A stretch of 64,000 nucleotides of DNA from Bifidobacterium olomucense (GTDB taxonomy: Bacteria > Actinomycetota > Actinomycetes > Actinomycetales > Bifidobacteriaceae), in contig NZ_JAAIIG010000005.1 of assembly GCF_012932375.1 (NCBI RefSeq), forward strand, positions 149,291-213,290. Direction: 5' to 3'. The position numbers and the translations under genes were made by a program. Below the pieces are notes generated by a model, which was not told where the DNA came from, ran no database searches, and saw only the letters and a list, made by a program, of their open reading frames with translations. Shown one piece after another: positions 1-8,375 of the stretch; the first letter of the stretch is position 1; every line of letters starts with the position of its first letter.

Positions 1-1124
1 GTTGAGGAGCTTAATCCCAAACCCACCGAACACAGGCCGAACGGCCGGCGCAGCAGCGACTGCCGGATAATCACCGTCTGAATTCGACTGATCGGAATCG
101 TGGATGTACGGCGTGTGAACAGCCCCCGTACCACCACTAGATCGTCGCCGCGACGCCACACTTCGAAACCATAGAATCGCAGCAGCGAGGTGACGATGCT
201 CACCACCATCAGCGTCATCACACAGACCAACACCAGCATCACGACGGACAGTACGCCGCCTGTCAATGCGTCGCCCACCGACTGTTCGGCCCGACGTACC
301 AGACTTTTCGGCACAATCTCCTGTATCTGCTGTATGAATCCGTATACCACGAATGCGGCTGCCAAGAATCCGAGATCGGTGATGGCGGACAGCAGGATAT
401 CCTTCACCGAGGCGCGAAACACCGGAGTCCGGCCACGCGAGTCCGCGGACGGTGCGGACTTGCCGACGCACGCAATGGGCCCGGCTGTGTAGGCGGGATC
501 ATAGGTCGCGTTGCGGTTGGGTGACGTGACAGTCGTGTGGGTCTGCGCTGTGTGGGTCTGCGCTGCGCTGGTCTGCACTGTGCGTGCCCGCGTGCGTAAC
601 TGCTCCAGCTCCAGTTGCAGTACTGCAGGCACGGCAGTCAATCGGATATCCGCATCTGCCGCACCTGCCGCCGAAACGGTGAGCTGTACGACGCCGAATG
701 GCTGCAGATACGCCGGTGACGAACTGTTGATGGCATGGATCGAGCCGTAGCTGATGGTGCGATGCTTGCGAAACAGCAGCCCGGATGTGAACGAGAGATT
801 GTCCGAACCAAGCTGGTAACGGGTGGTCGACCATTCGACGATGGGAGGGATCAGCGCGGCGACGATGGCCAACGCCAAAGCCAGCACGATGATCGTACCG
901 CTTAACTCCCGGCGCAGAATGACCAGAAACGTGATGAACAGACCGATGATGCCGCGCACTGAGGAAACCATCGCCACGATGAGCCCGGCCGGGTGCAGCA
1001 TGCGCCAAACGGTGACGGGCTGGCCGTTGGATTGGCTGTTGGGCCGGCTGTTGGATTGGCTGTTGGGCCGGTCGCCGGCCGGGCTGCTGCTGCCCACGGA
1101 TGTGCTGTACTGACCGTCTGCCAT
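1..1124 (-). CDS. bPH2 (PH-domain) membrane protein, YdbT-like, 3' end beyond the window
   Basis: The reading frame is open from an ATG at 1124 to the window edge, so the C-terminus is missing. The N-terminus (about residues 5-25) is a Ser/Asn/Gln/Pro-rich linker built from a 24-bp direct repeat. Two hydrophobic segments follow (about residues 30-80), then a PH-like region with the motif FRKHRTISYGSIHAI, a low-complexity Gln/Thr linker, two further membrane segments and a second PH-like region ending RRTSTIPISRIQTVIIRQS. This repeated membrane/PH layout fits the bacterial PH domain family (DUF304, YdbT). The ATG overlaps the stop of the upstream PH protein (TGATG), so the two genes are probably translationally coupled, like ydbS-ydbT. 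The role is membrane-associated; the molecular function is unknown. Confidence 0.85.
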   Translation of the reverse strand, partial: MADGQYSTSVGSSSPAGDRPNSQSNSRPNSQSNGQPVTVWRMLHPAGLIVAMVSSVRGIIGLFITFLVILRRELSGTIIVLALALAIVAALIPPIVEWSTTRYQLGSDNLSFTSGLLFRKHRTISYGSIHAINSSSPAYLQPFGVVQLTVSAAGAADADIRLTAVPAVLQLELEQLRTRARTVQTSAAQTHTAQTHTTVTSPNRNATYDPAYTAGPIACVGKSAPSADSRGRTPVFRASVKDILLSAITDLGFLAAAFVVYGFIQQIQEIVPKSLVRRAEQSVGDALTGGVLSVVMLVLVCVMTLMVVSIVTSLLRFYGFEVWRRGDDLVVVRGLFTRRTSTIPISRIQTVIIRQSLLRRPFGLCSVGLGLSSS

Positions 1125-1675
1125 CACAGATCGTCCTTTGCCATGGCCACACGTTCGGTGATCAGCGCCACCATGCGTTCGGCTTCGGCGGTGTCCAGCG
1201 CGGCGATTTCATGCTCGTCGGCCGCCGTGTGCACCACCACGGTGGTCAGACCGAAATGCCGTTGCACCGGATTCTGCTTGGTGTCCACATGCTGCACACG
1301 TGTGTATGGCGTGGTGATGGAGCGCCGGAACAACCAACCTTTGCGAGTGGCGAGATCGCGCTCGCCGATACGGAATCGCGTGAAGGCGTAGAGGTACTTG
1401 GTTTGCAGCGGCTGAAACGCAAGATCCAACACCGCATAGGTTGCCGCCAATGCGACGATAAGCCGCTGCCAGACTCCCCACCAGCCGTTTGCAACGCATA
1501 CGATGGCGACTACGGCGCAGACCGCCAGCCATATGCCGGTTTCAATCGCTTCGTTGATCAGCCACACCGTGCGTATTCGCGGTGGCAACGGTCGCCAGCC
1601 GGCGTCGATCGGTGCTGTGAAGTTGGCGGCACTGCCCGCGGTGTGCGCGCTGCCTTTGGGCTCTTCAGGCTCCAT
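1124..1675 (-). CDS. bPH2 (PH-domain) membrane protein, YdbS-like
   Basis: 183 aa. An in-frame ATG exists at 1717, but the ATG at 1675 has a good ribosome site (GAGAGGAG about 8 nt upstream), so it was chosen. Two adjacent hydrophobic helices (ETGIWLAVCAVVAIVCVANG and a second around RLIVALAATYAVLDL) are followed by the typical bPH2 segment: YAFTRFRIGERDLATRKGWL, then TPYTRVQHVDTKQNPVQRHF and a C-terminal part about H-T-A-A-D-E-H-E-I. The length and the motif R(V/I)QHVDTxQxPxxRxFGL are typical of YdbS-like proteins. It is coupled to the larger PH protein downstream by a 1-nt stop/start overlap, suggesting that the two act together at the membrane. The biochemical role is not established. Confidence 0.88.
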   Translation of the reverse strand: MEPEEPKGSAHTAGSAANFTAPIDAGWRPLPPRIRTVWLINEAIETGIWLAVCAVVAIVCVANGWWGVWQRLIVALAATYAVLDLAFQPLQTKYLYAFTRFRIGERDLATRKGWLFRRSITTPYTRVQHVDTKQNPVQRHFGLTTVVVHTAADEHEIAALDTAEAERMVALITERVAMAKDDL

Positions 1676-1835
1676 TGCCGTACTCCTCTCGTTCTGGTCT
1701 GTGCTGTACCCAACCATATCCAGTCCGGCAGGTGTTCCGGCGCGATCGGTCCACAGATGTTGACCGAAGCGCCTCTCCGCTGGACGGGAACGGGTATTTG
1801 CGGTTGAGTGGAGCGTAACGAGAAAGGGATTGACG

Positions 1836-2582
1836 ATGAACGATGGTGATCACGCTCCGCAGGACCCGCGGATTCCACAGGGGCCGCACAGTTCTCATCA
1901 TGGCGCAGTACGACCGAACGGCAATCCGTACGTGGCGGGCCGATCCTTTCCTAATCCTTATGTGACAGGTCCGGTGCCCGGGCAAGGCAACGCGGACACC
2001 CCGCCGCTGTGGGCGCCGTGGTATGGCATCGGGTTCGGCAAAGCCATCGTGCGATTCTTCCGCAAGACGTTCTATTTTCACGGTCGGGCGTCCCGTGGCG
2101 AATACTGGTGGGCCCAGCTGCTCTTCATCCTGCTGAATATGGGCTTTGCCTATGCTGCGTATGGCATAGGCATGTTGATGGGCATCAGCAATGCCGGCAG
2201 TGACGGCGTCTTCGGTTCGCCGCTCGACGATTTCGCCAACAACGCGCAGCTGGTACCCCAGGCGTTGCTGTTTGTATCGAATCTGTCGTTGTCTGTACGT
2301 CGTCTGCACGACGAGAATCGACGTGGCTGGTGGGTGGTGTTGCCCACGCTACTGCAGTTTGTCGGTTTGATTGCAGTGGTTGTTTCCGTCGTGGTGGGAA
2401 ATGTGTCCGGTGATGGATCGTCGTCGGCTTTCGCGCAGACCATGGTCGTGGCGATGCTGTTGTGCTTCGGCGCGCTGCTGATGTCGGTCATCATCTCGAT
2501 CACACTGATGATTGGCCCCAGCAATCCGCTGGGTACGCGATTCGACCGGCCCGGCGCAGGCTGGGGATTGGGGCGGCGCTGA
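1836..2582 (+). CDS. DUF805 family membrane protein
   Basis: 248 aa from the ATG at 1836, which has AGAAAGG 8 nt upstream; a TTG two codons earlier is less likely. The first 60 residues are Pro/Asn-rich and probably cytosolic. The DUF805 signature follows: YFHGRASRGEYWWAQLLFIL, a second membrane helix, then LSLSVRRLHDENRRGWWVVLP and two more helices, ending with NPLGTRFDRPG. These are the diagnostic R-x-S-R-x-E-Y-W and R-R-L-H-D motifs of the YhaH/DUF805 family of small inner-membrane proteins. Its TGA overlaps the ATG of the histidine kinase by one base, so the two are probably one operon. The DUF805 function is unknown; the context hints at envelope sensing. Confidence 0.9.
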   Translation: MNDGDHAPQDPRIPQGPHSSHHGAVRPNGNPYVAGRSFPNPYVTGPVPGQGNADTPPLWAPWYGIGFGKAIVRFFRKTFYFHGRASRGEYWWAQLLFILLNMGFAYAAYGIGMLMGISNAGSDGVFGSPLDDFANNAQLVPQALLFVSNLSLSVRRLHDENRRGWWVVLPTLLQFVGLIAVVVSVVVGNVSGDGSSSAFAQTMVVAMLLCFGALLMSVIISITLMIGPSNPLGTRFDRPGAGWGLGRR

Positions 2583-4099
2583 TGGTAGGTAGACGATCGG
2601 GGCGATTGACGCAGTCCGCGCAATCCGCGCAGTCGGCGCAATCGGTGAGTGAGGCACGTGCCGGACTTGACGCCGCACGAGCCATGTGGCGTCGCTGGAT
2701 GGTATGGTTCCGCGAGCCGCATTTTCTGGAGAAAACAAGCCTGTGTACCGGCGTGGCGATGGTGGTAACGCTGATCATCATGCCGCCGGATTCTCCGTTG
2801 CAGATGTTGTTTGCGCTTGGATGGCTGGTATTGGTGGCTATGCTGCCGTTCGCACCACGTACGTTGTGCATCATCGGCCCGGTGCTGTGCCTGATCGCCT
2901 CCGCAATGCCTCATCCGGGGTGGTGGACGGCCGGTGATTTCCTATTGATTGCGTCGTTCCTGTGCATCGGATATACGTTGCCGCGCTGGCCGGCGATCGG
3001 TATGCAGGTGGGCTATGCGGTGCTGGACGGCATCGGTGCCGCCTGGTTCGCTTTCCCCTCGCTGGGCGGCGGGCTCATCCGCGGTGTTATCGAGGCGCTG
3101 AACGATCTCAATCGGCAAACGATGGCCGAAGACGGCATGACGATTGCATCGCATGCCGAAGCGGCGTTGCCGCAGTATTCGCTGGTGGTGTTTGTGGCAA
3201 CACTGGCGTTGGACCTGATGGTGTTGGGCTTTCTGCGCGTATTCGGCACCGCATTCCGGCGCACTGCCGAAGCCGACGCGCGCGCCGAACGCACCGAATT
3301 GTTGCTCGGGCGCATCACCCGTGAGCAGGAATTAGCCCATGTGATTCACGATTCGGTGGCCAACGACATGTCCACCATCGCGATGTTGGCATGGCGTGCG
3401 AAAGCCATGGATGACGACGCCGAATTGCTGGACGCGATCTACGCGCGCTCGCATCATGCATTGGACCGTGTGCATGAAGTAATCGATGTGCTCAACGGCA
3501 AGCGGGAGCTGGAGGAGCTGCGCGCGGGTGTCGCGGGAGCGGGCGTTTCAGGAGAGGCATTCGGGGCCGATCATGAGGCCGGGGTTTCGGATATGGCTGA
3601 TATGGCTGATATGACTGAGGCCGAATCTGTGGCATCCGCAGCCGATCGGACTCCAATCGATGCGCACGTCGAAAAATACGTAGAGGATCAGGATCGCGCG
3701 ATGAGCATGTTGGGGCTGCATGGCGTGAGTCGGTTGCACGCGGTACCGGGGGTGATGGTATCTGCTGCCGTGCAACGGGCGACGATGGGGCTGCTGGAAG
3801 AGATATACGCCAATATCGTGCGGCATTGCGCATTGGAGGACCAATCGGATGACGGTGCCGGTCGTACCTTGAATGATGACGAACCGGCCTATAGCCTGTT
3901 CATCGACATCACGCAAGAAGGCATCCGAATCAATGAAATCAATATGATCGCCGACGAATCGCAGACGTTGGTGCATCAGCATCGTCAAGGTCGCGGTCTG
4001 ACCATGCAGCGCGCGACCATCGAGGCTCTTGGCGGCACGCTCAATACCAGTGCCCAAGACGGTACATGGACACTCGGCGCGGAGATTCCGCTTGCTTAA
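2582..4099 (+). CDS. Sensor histidine kinase (NarL-type two-component sensor)
   Basis: 505 aa starting at the ATG that overlaps the DUF805 stop. A cytosolic start contains an Ala-Gln-Ser repeat from four 9-nt units, followed by about five or six hydrophobic helices (residues about 60-225). The phosphoacceptor box is ELAHVIHDSVANDMSTIAML, with His in the HD context typical of HisKA_3-like kinases. The C-terminal ATPase region shows an N-box-like LLEEIYANIVRH and a glycine box GRGLTMQRATIEALGG. A short Asp-Met-Ala repeat (9-nt units at about 3590-3618) lies in the linker. The LuxR-type regulator that faces it across the repeat array is the obvious partner. The stop codon TAA lies inside the first bases of the repeat element. 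Confidence 0.85.
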   Translation: MVGRRSGRLTQSAQSAQSAQSVSEARAGLDAARAMWRRWMVWFREPHFLEKTSLCTGVAMVVTLIIMPPDSPLQMLFALGWLVLVAMLPFAPRTLCIIGPVLCLIASAMPHPGWWTAGDFLLIASFLCIGYTLPRWPAIGMQVGYAVLDGIGAAWFAFPSLGGGLIRGVIEALNDLNRQTMAEDGMTIASHAEAALPQYSLVVFVATLALDLMVLGFLRVFGTAFRRTAEADARAERTELLLGRITREQELAHVIHDSVANDMSTIAMLAWRAKAMDDDAELLDAIYARSHHALDRVHEVIDVLNGKRELEELRAGVAGAGVSGEAFGADHEAGVSDMADMADMTEAESVASAADRTPIDAHVEKYVEDQDRAMSMLGLHGVSRLHAVPGVMVSAAVQRATMGLLEEIYANIVRHCALEDQSDDGAGRTLNDDEPAYSLFIDITQEGIRINEINMIADESQTLVHQHRQGRGLTMQRATIEALGGTLNTSAQDGTWTLGAEIPLA

Positions 4100-4465
4100 C
4101 GGCTCTCCTTTGGCCCAGCAATTAAGGACTGGCCTTCGGCCAGGCTCAATCCCACCTTCGCTCGGCTGTCGCCTCGCTCAGGCTGAGCCTACAAACAGTC
4201 CACTGGACTGTTTGCCTAACGGCTCCCCTTCGGTCCAGCAATTAGGGACTGGCCTTCGGCCAGACTCAGACCTACCCTCGCTCGGCTATCGCCTCACTCG
4301 GGCTGAGCCTACAAACAGTCCACTGGACTGTTTGCCTAACGGCTCCCCTTCGGTCCAGCAATTAGGGACTGGCCTTCGGCCAGACTCAGACCTACCCTCG
4401 CTCGGCTATCGCCTCGCTCAGGCTGAGCCTACAAACAGTCCACTGGACTGTTTGCTTAACGGCTC
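4098..4465. repeat. Three 120-bp tandem units of the stop-codon-linked structured repeat (type 1)
   Basis: Three head-to-tail copies, each exactly 120 bp (4098-4217, 4218-4337, 4338-4457), closed by a fourth AACGGCTC at 4458-4465. Copies 2 and 3 are nearly identical and copy 1 is more diverged. On the minus strand each unit reads GAGCCGTTA, hairpin AACAGTCCA/TGGACTGTT, TAGGCTCAGCC, core TGAGCGAGGCG..AGCCGAGCG, hairpin CTGGCC/GGCCAG, then TTGCTGGGCC. The kinase stop TAA (4097-4099) overlaps the left edge and the regulator stop (4456-4458) lies in the right edge, so both convergent genes end inside the element. Related single copies lie at 39933-40064 and 54084-54203. Confidence 0.93.
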
Positions 4466-5181
4466 AGCCATAACGCTATGGCATGGGCTAGGGAGTGGGC
4501 GCCTAGTTTGTCTACGGCTCGGTGGGCGTGGGTTCGGACGGTGGAGGCGGTGACTCCCCACTGGGCGGCGATCTGATCGTAGGTCAGTCCGCGGGAGAGC
4601 AGATGCAGTGTCTCGGCTTCTTTGGCACCGAGTTTAGGTGCTGGGCGGCCGTCGTTATCCATTCCGTTGCCATGGTTGGCCGTCGTGCCGTCCACCAGCA
4701 TACGGTGTGCGTCGCTCGCCGTATGAAATTGCAATGGCGCGGATGCCGCAGCGCGCATAGACGGCGGAACAAACGTGCCGCCGGCCGCGACCGTACGCAA
4801 CGCTTGCGCCAACTGCGGAATATCGGCCTTGGATGCGATGCCTTGCGCCCCGGCTGCAGCAATGCGCTCAGCGTATGTTTCCACGGTGAACGCGGTGATG
4901 CCGAGCAACAGCACCCGATCCGTGCGCGAACGAATCGTACGGCACACGCTGACGCCAGTCGCATCGCCAAGTGACATATCCACCATCAGCACTCGTGGAC
5001 GAGTCTGCGGATCCAGTGCCATTCGCACCGCTTCATCGGCCGTGCCTACGCCCCACATCCATCGCGCGGTAGACATCAGCTGCGGCAAAATCCCCTGCAA
5101 TGCCAACAGCGCCATACGATCGTTATCCACAGCCGCCACCAAAACCGGCGAGGTTGTGTCCTTCCCCTGCTCAACGCTCAT
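4456..5181 (-). CDS. LuxR/NarL-family response regulator
   Basis: 241 aa from the ATG at 5181, which has AGGA 8 nt upstream; an ATG three codons earlier (5190) is possible but has no spacing for a ribosome site. The receiver domain (about residues 12-130) has paired acidic residues in VAAVDNDRMAL, the phosphoacceptor in VLMVDMSLGDATG, and a conserved Lys in GIASKADI. The C-terminal helix-turn-helix (about 175-240) reads LGAKEAETLHLLSRGLTYDQ and WGVTASTVRTHAHRAVDKLG, typical GerE/LuxR DNA binding. It is convergent with the histidine kinase, an unusual layout for a pair. The last codons and stop (CTGAGCCGTTAA) are part of the adjacent 120-bp repeat. Confidence 0.9.
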   Translation of the reverse strand: MSVEQGKDTTSPVLVAAVDNDRMALLALQGILPQLMSTARWMWGVGTADEAVRMALDPQTRPRVLMVDMSLGDATGVSVCRTIRSRTDRVLLLGITAFTVETYAERIAAAGAQGIASKADIPQLAQALRTVAAGGTFVPPSMRAAASAPLQFHTASDAHRMLVDGTTANHGNGMDNDGRPAPKLGAKEAETLHLLSRGLTYDQIAAQWGVTASTVRTHAHRAVDKLGAHSLAHAIALWLSR

Positions 5182-5265
5182 GCGCACCATCCTAGTAGGA
5201 GTCTCTCGTGGACATCTGCGGACATCATCACGATTCGCTCAGGAAGAGTGGATAGGTTGGAACGC

Positions 5266-6783
5266 ATGAGCATGAACGAGCAGCAATCCGGGCAACCGCA
5301 GATACCGGCTCCGGCACAGCCTTCGCAGTGGGATTCGCAGGAGAATCAACGCGCGCAGCGCAACCAAGATCAACAGTCGCCTCTACCAAACATGTCGCGA
5401 GAAACATCGGCTCACAACCAACGTATTGGCCGGCCTCAGCCATCGCGCTCTCAGGGGCTCGACTTTATTGTGCAGCCAGACCAACAGCGGTACGGGCAGC
5501 CTGTGCCCTCGCCGCAATACGGCAACCCACAGTACAACGCCGGTACGTATGGTGCCGGGCCTTACGATAGCGGTCAATATGGTGGTGGACAGTATGCTGC
5601 CGCGCCGCAGTACGGCTATGGTCAGCCTTACTATCCGAATCCATACGGCTCGTCTGCTCCGGTCGGTCCATCGGTCCCGGCGTATTCCTACGGTCCGGCG
5701 CGGTCCTATCAACCTCAGCCGCAGCTGCAATCCCAAGCGCAACCGCAAACGTACATTCCATACTGGGCTGCAGTGCCGGTTCAGCCGATCGACCTGCGCA
5801 AAGCGTGGCGGACGTGGCGGCGCAAAGTCACCAATCGCGCGATGGGCTTGACCCTGGCGTATCAAGGCATGATGTACGTCGGCGCCATCGCCGCGTCCAT
5901 CGTGGCGCTTATCGCCGCTTCGGTGACCGGCAAACAGGACCTCGGCACCAGCTGGGATGGCATTATCAGCTTGGTATCCGTGATTACGGCATTCGGTTTC
6001 CTGCTGTTGATGCGCCACCGCGACATCATCACCCGCGAATTCTGGCTCGGTGGCAGTCATGTGGACACGTATGGCGAACCGAATCAGCGTGGGCGCATCA
6101 GCCAGTACGGCGGCGGTCGCATGCGTCCTTTATGGTTCCTGGCGTTCATTGCGCTGGGGCTCGGCGTGCAAGGCGTGGTGACATTGGTGCAGCTCGCTTT
6201 CGCGATGGTCGGTGCCGATCTGGCCTCGCCCACCTCCGAAAGCATCAATGAATCCGCGGTGACCGTAAGCATGTGGCTGTATATCGGCTTAGTTGGACCG
6301 ATCTGTGAGGAAGTGCTGTTCCGCGGCGTGCTGATGAAAGAGCTGAAGCCGCTCGGCCGCAACTTTGCGATCATAACGTCCGCGCTGGCGTTCGGCCTGT
6401 TCCATGATGACGTGGTGCAGGGGACCTTCGCCTTCCTGTTCGGCCTGATTCTAGGCTTTGTGGCCATGGAATACTCGCTGATCTGGTCGATCGCGCTGCA
6501 CGTGTTCAACAATGCGATTCTTTCCGGCGTGATCGATACGTGGCTGGCAGGCTACCTTGACAGCACCGGGTACGCTATATATTCGATCGCGCTCGCCCTG
6601 ATCGGTGTCATTGGGGCGTTGATCGTATTTGCGTTCTGGGGGCGGGGCCTGCGGCAATATCGTCGCGATAATCGCAGCGTATCGGGCACTTACGCGGCGT
6701 GGGCGTGCCCGACGTTCATCATTTTCGTGGTGATCAACGCTGTGATGGCGGTGCTTTCGTTCGCTGCGGCGATGATCGGATGA
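5266..6783 (+). CDS. CPBP family intramembrane metalloprotease
   Basis: 505 aa from the ATG at 5266 (AGG about 9 nt upstream); an in-frame GTG at 5248 lies on top of the ribosome-site-like AGGAAGAG and is less likely. The N-terminal 170 residues are low complexity, rich in Gln, Pro, Tyr and Gly, and probably cytosolic. About eight membrane helices follow. The Abi/CAAX protease motifs are all present: GPICEEVLFRG (EExxxR), LAFGLFHDD (FxxxH) and ALHVFNNAI (HxxxN). These residues bind metal and cleave substrates within the membrane; substrates in bacteria are mostly unknown. The long Tyr/Gln-rich extension is unusual for the family and may bind partners. No operon partner is evident. Confidence 0.9.
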   Translation: MSMNEQQSGQPQIPAPAQPSQWDSQENQRAQRNQDQQSPLPNMSRETSAHNQRIGRPQPSRSQGLDFIVQPDQQRYGQPVPSPQYGNPQYNAGTYGAGPYDSGQYGGGQYAAAPQYGYGQPYYPNPYGSSAPVGPSVPAYSYGPARSYQPQPQLQSQAQPQTYIPYWAAVPVQPIDLRKAWRTWRRKVTNRAMGLTLAYQGMMYVGAIAASIVALIAASVTGKQDLGTSWDGIISLVSVITAFGFLLLMRHRDIITREFWLGGSHVDTYGEPNQRGRISQYGGGRMRPLWFLAFIALGLGVQGVVTLVQLAFAMVGADLASPTSESINESAVTVSMWLYIGLVGPICEEVLFRGVLMKELKPLGRNFAIITSALAFGLFHDDVVQGTFAFLFGLILGFVAMEYSLIWSIALHVFNNAILSGVIDTWLAGYLDSTGYAIYSIALALIGVIGALIVFAFWGRGLRQYRRDNRSVSGTYAAWACPTFIIFVVINAVMAVLSFAAAMIG

Positions 6784-6880
6784 GGATTTTGAGGCTGGTC
6801 AGGCATCGATTTCGCCTGAGGTGATTCCGACAACGAAGATATCGGGCGTGGGCTGGCCGGCGGTGGCTTATGGTTGATTC

Positions 6881-8014
6881 ATGAGTGATTTCGAGCCGTT
6901 CTACGATGTGAACCGCACCTATGAAGACAACTATGCATGTGGCCCGTTCGGAGCATTCGCCGCTGCGCTGGAGGGGAAGGGCGTTTTGCCTGTAGCCGAT
7001 GGCAGCAGCTCCGGCTCCAATGCCTCCTCGACAACGGCCTCCACATTCCTGGGGCAGCCGGTGAATTTGGCGTTCGGTATTCCCGCGGGTCCGTTGCTCA
7101 ACAGTCGTTACACCACAGCGGCTTTCCGTATGGGATTCGATTTGGCCACGTACAAAACCGTGCGTTCGCGTGCGTGGGGCTGCAACCCGTTCCCGAATGT
7201 GCTGGCCGTGCACCCGAAGTCGGCGGACGGCCAGCTGACCCCCGGCAGCGCTGAGCTGGACGAAGGCGTGCTGGCGGATACGAACTATGAGCTGCCGATT
7301 TCCATCTCCAACAGCTTCGGTGTGCCCTCGCAGGATCCGGACGTCTGGCAGCCGGATATGAGGGCCGCCATTGCCGCGGCCGGCCCGGGGCAGGTGCTGG
7401 TGCCGAGTTTCCAAGGTTCTCGTGTGGAAGGCATGAGCGAGGAGGACTATATCGCCGACCATGCCACTACGGCCCGATTGGTCAAGGAAACCGGCGCGAA
7501 GCTGATGGTGATGAACACCAGTTGCCCGAATGAGGGACATAACCGTTTGCTGTGCCATAACCCGTTGCTTGTGGGTCGCATTACGGAGGCCGTGAAACAG
7601 GAAATCGGCGATACGCCGCTGATGATCAAGCTGGCGTTTATTCCCAGCGATGATGATTTGGAGCTGATGGTGCGTTCCACCGTGGGCCGTGGCACCGTGC
7701 AGGGCTTCAGCACGATCAACACGATTTCCGCGAAGTTGGTGGATAAGGACGGCAATCAGGCGCTTCCGGGTGCCGGTCGCGATCGTTCCGGCGTGTGCGG
7801 CAGCGCGATTCGGGGTGCCGGCCTGGAAATGGTGCGTCGCTTGGCTGCGTTGCGTGAGCGTCTTGGGCTTGATTTCGCCATCAATGGCGTGGGCGGTGTG
7901 GTTTCGCCCGCCGATTACGAGGCGTACAAGCAGGCTGGCGCGGATTCGGTGATGTCCGCCACCGGAGCCATGTGGGACGCCGAATTGGCCCACAAGATCA
8001 AGGCGGCTCTCTGA
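6881..8014 (+). CDS. Dihydroorotate dehydrogenase-like FMN oxidoreductase
   Basis: 377 aa, ATG at 6881. The sequence follows the dihydroorotate dehydrogenase TIM-barrel: PAGPLLNSRYTTAAF near the start, YKTVRSRAWGCNPFPN, the substrate/phosphate motif MNTSCPNEG, PLMIKLAFIPSDD, then GSAIRGAGLEMVRRL and NGVGGVVSPADYEAY followed by AGADSVMSATGAMW, which resemble the FMN phosphate-binding part. It probably oxidises dihydroorotate or a related substrate. There are no other pyrimidine genes beside it, so it may be a stand-alone paralogue rather than the PyrD of a pyr operon. It has its own gap upstream (6784-6880). The gene symbol is left empty because the substrate cannot be proven from sequence. 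Confidence 0.82.
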   Translation: MSDFEPFYDVNRTYEDNYACGPFGAFAAALEGKGVLPVADGSSSGSNASSTTASTFLGQPVNLAFGIPAGPLLNSRYTTAAFRMGFDLATYKTVRSRAWGCNPFPNVLAVHPKSADGQLTPGSAELDEGVLADTNYELPISISNSFGVPSQDPDVWQPDMRAAIAAAGPGQVLVPSFQGSRVEGMSEEDYIADHATTARLVKETGAKLMVMNTSCPNEGHNRLLCHNPLLVGRITEAVKQEIGDTPLMIKLAFIPSDDDLELMVRSTVGRGTVQGFSTINTISAKLVDKDGNQALPGAGRDRSGVCGSAIRGAGLEMVRRLAALRERLGLDFAINGVGGVVSPADYEAYKQAGADSVMSATGAMWDAELAHKIKAAL

Positions 8015-8035
8015 CACCGTTACGGACGTCTTCGT

Positions 8036-8090
8036 CGTCCTCGTCCTCGTCCTCGTCCCCGTCCCCGTCCCCGTCCCCGTCCTCATCCCC
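8036..8090. repeat. CGTCCT/CGTCCC hexamer microsatellite
   Basis: About nine consecutive 6-bp units (CGTCCT then CGTCCC) directly after the stop of the dihydroorotate dehydrogenase-like gene. It is non-coding, low complexity and strongly strand-asymmetric. It is a plausible slippage site. No gene is seen in the 8015-8375 gap. Confidence 0.85.
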
Positions 8091-8135
8091 CGCGAATATG
8101 TACCACTGACGAACAGTGAGTGGTACATATTCGCG
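8091..8135. repeat. 17-bp perfect-stem hairpin
   Basis: Arms CGCGAATATGTACCACT (8091-8107) and its exact complement (8119-8135) enclose an 11-nt loop. There is no T-run, so it is not a classic terminator by itself. It belongs to the set of long perfect hairpins seen at several gene ends in this window. Confidence 0.85.
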
Positions 8136-8159
8136 AAAGGGCGAGGAATGGGGCTGTGA

Positions 8160-8212
8160 CTATGGAGTCTATGGAGTCTCTGAGGCCTCTGAGACTCCAT
8201 AGACTCCATAGA
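8160..8212. repeat. About 52-bp near-perfect palindrome with internal CTATGGAGT duplication
   Basis: The left arm contains two copies of a CTATGGAGT-like unit and pairs over 21 bp with the right arm; the centre GAGGCCTC is also self-complementary, with one mismatch between. As RNA it would form one very long hairpin; as DNA it could extrude as a cruciform. It lies between the 17-bp hairpin and the terminator at 8233-8275. Confidence 0.8.
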
Positions 8213-8232
8213 CTCACCGTTCGGGTCTTCTC

Positions 8233-8275
8233 GCGAAAAAGGCGCGCTGAGTGATGGTCAGCGCGCCTTTTTCGC
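8233..8275. terminator. Bidirectional terminator, 18-bp stem
   Basis: An 18-bp perfect stem starts GCGAAAAAGGCGCGCTGA and closes with the complement, around a 7-nt loop. The stem itself supplies AAAAA on one side and TTTTT on the other, so it can act in both directions. It sits between the convergent dihydroorotate dehydrogenase-like gene and the NADH oxidase. Confidence 0.85.
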
Positions 8276-8375
8276 AAAGAGGCCGTGCCGGAACGCCGGA
8301 ACGTCGAAACGGCAGGACGGTCGGGGCGTCCGAAACGGCAGGAACAGCTCAAGCAGAGCGGTGAAACGCTGCGAT

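Noticed and set aside
4098..4465. CRISPR array
   Set aside because: Three 120-bp contiguous units without unique spacers and with no cas genes; it is a tandem structured repeat.
4029..4553. ORF of 174 codons in the 120-bp repeat
   Set aside because: Each unit is 40 codons with no internal stop, so an open frame is expected by chance; the peptide is only a repeated unit with no start signal.
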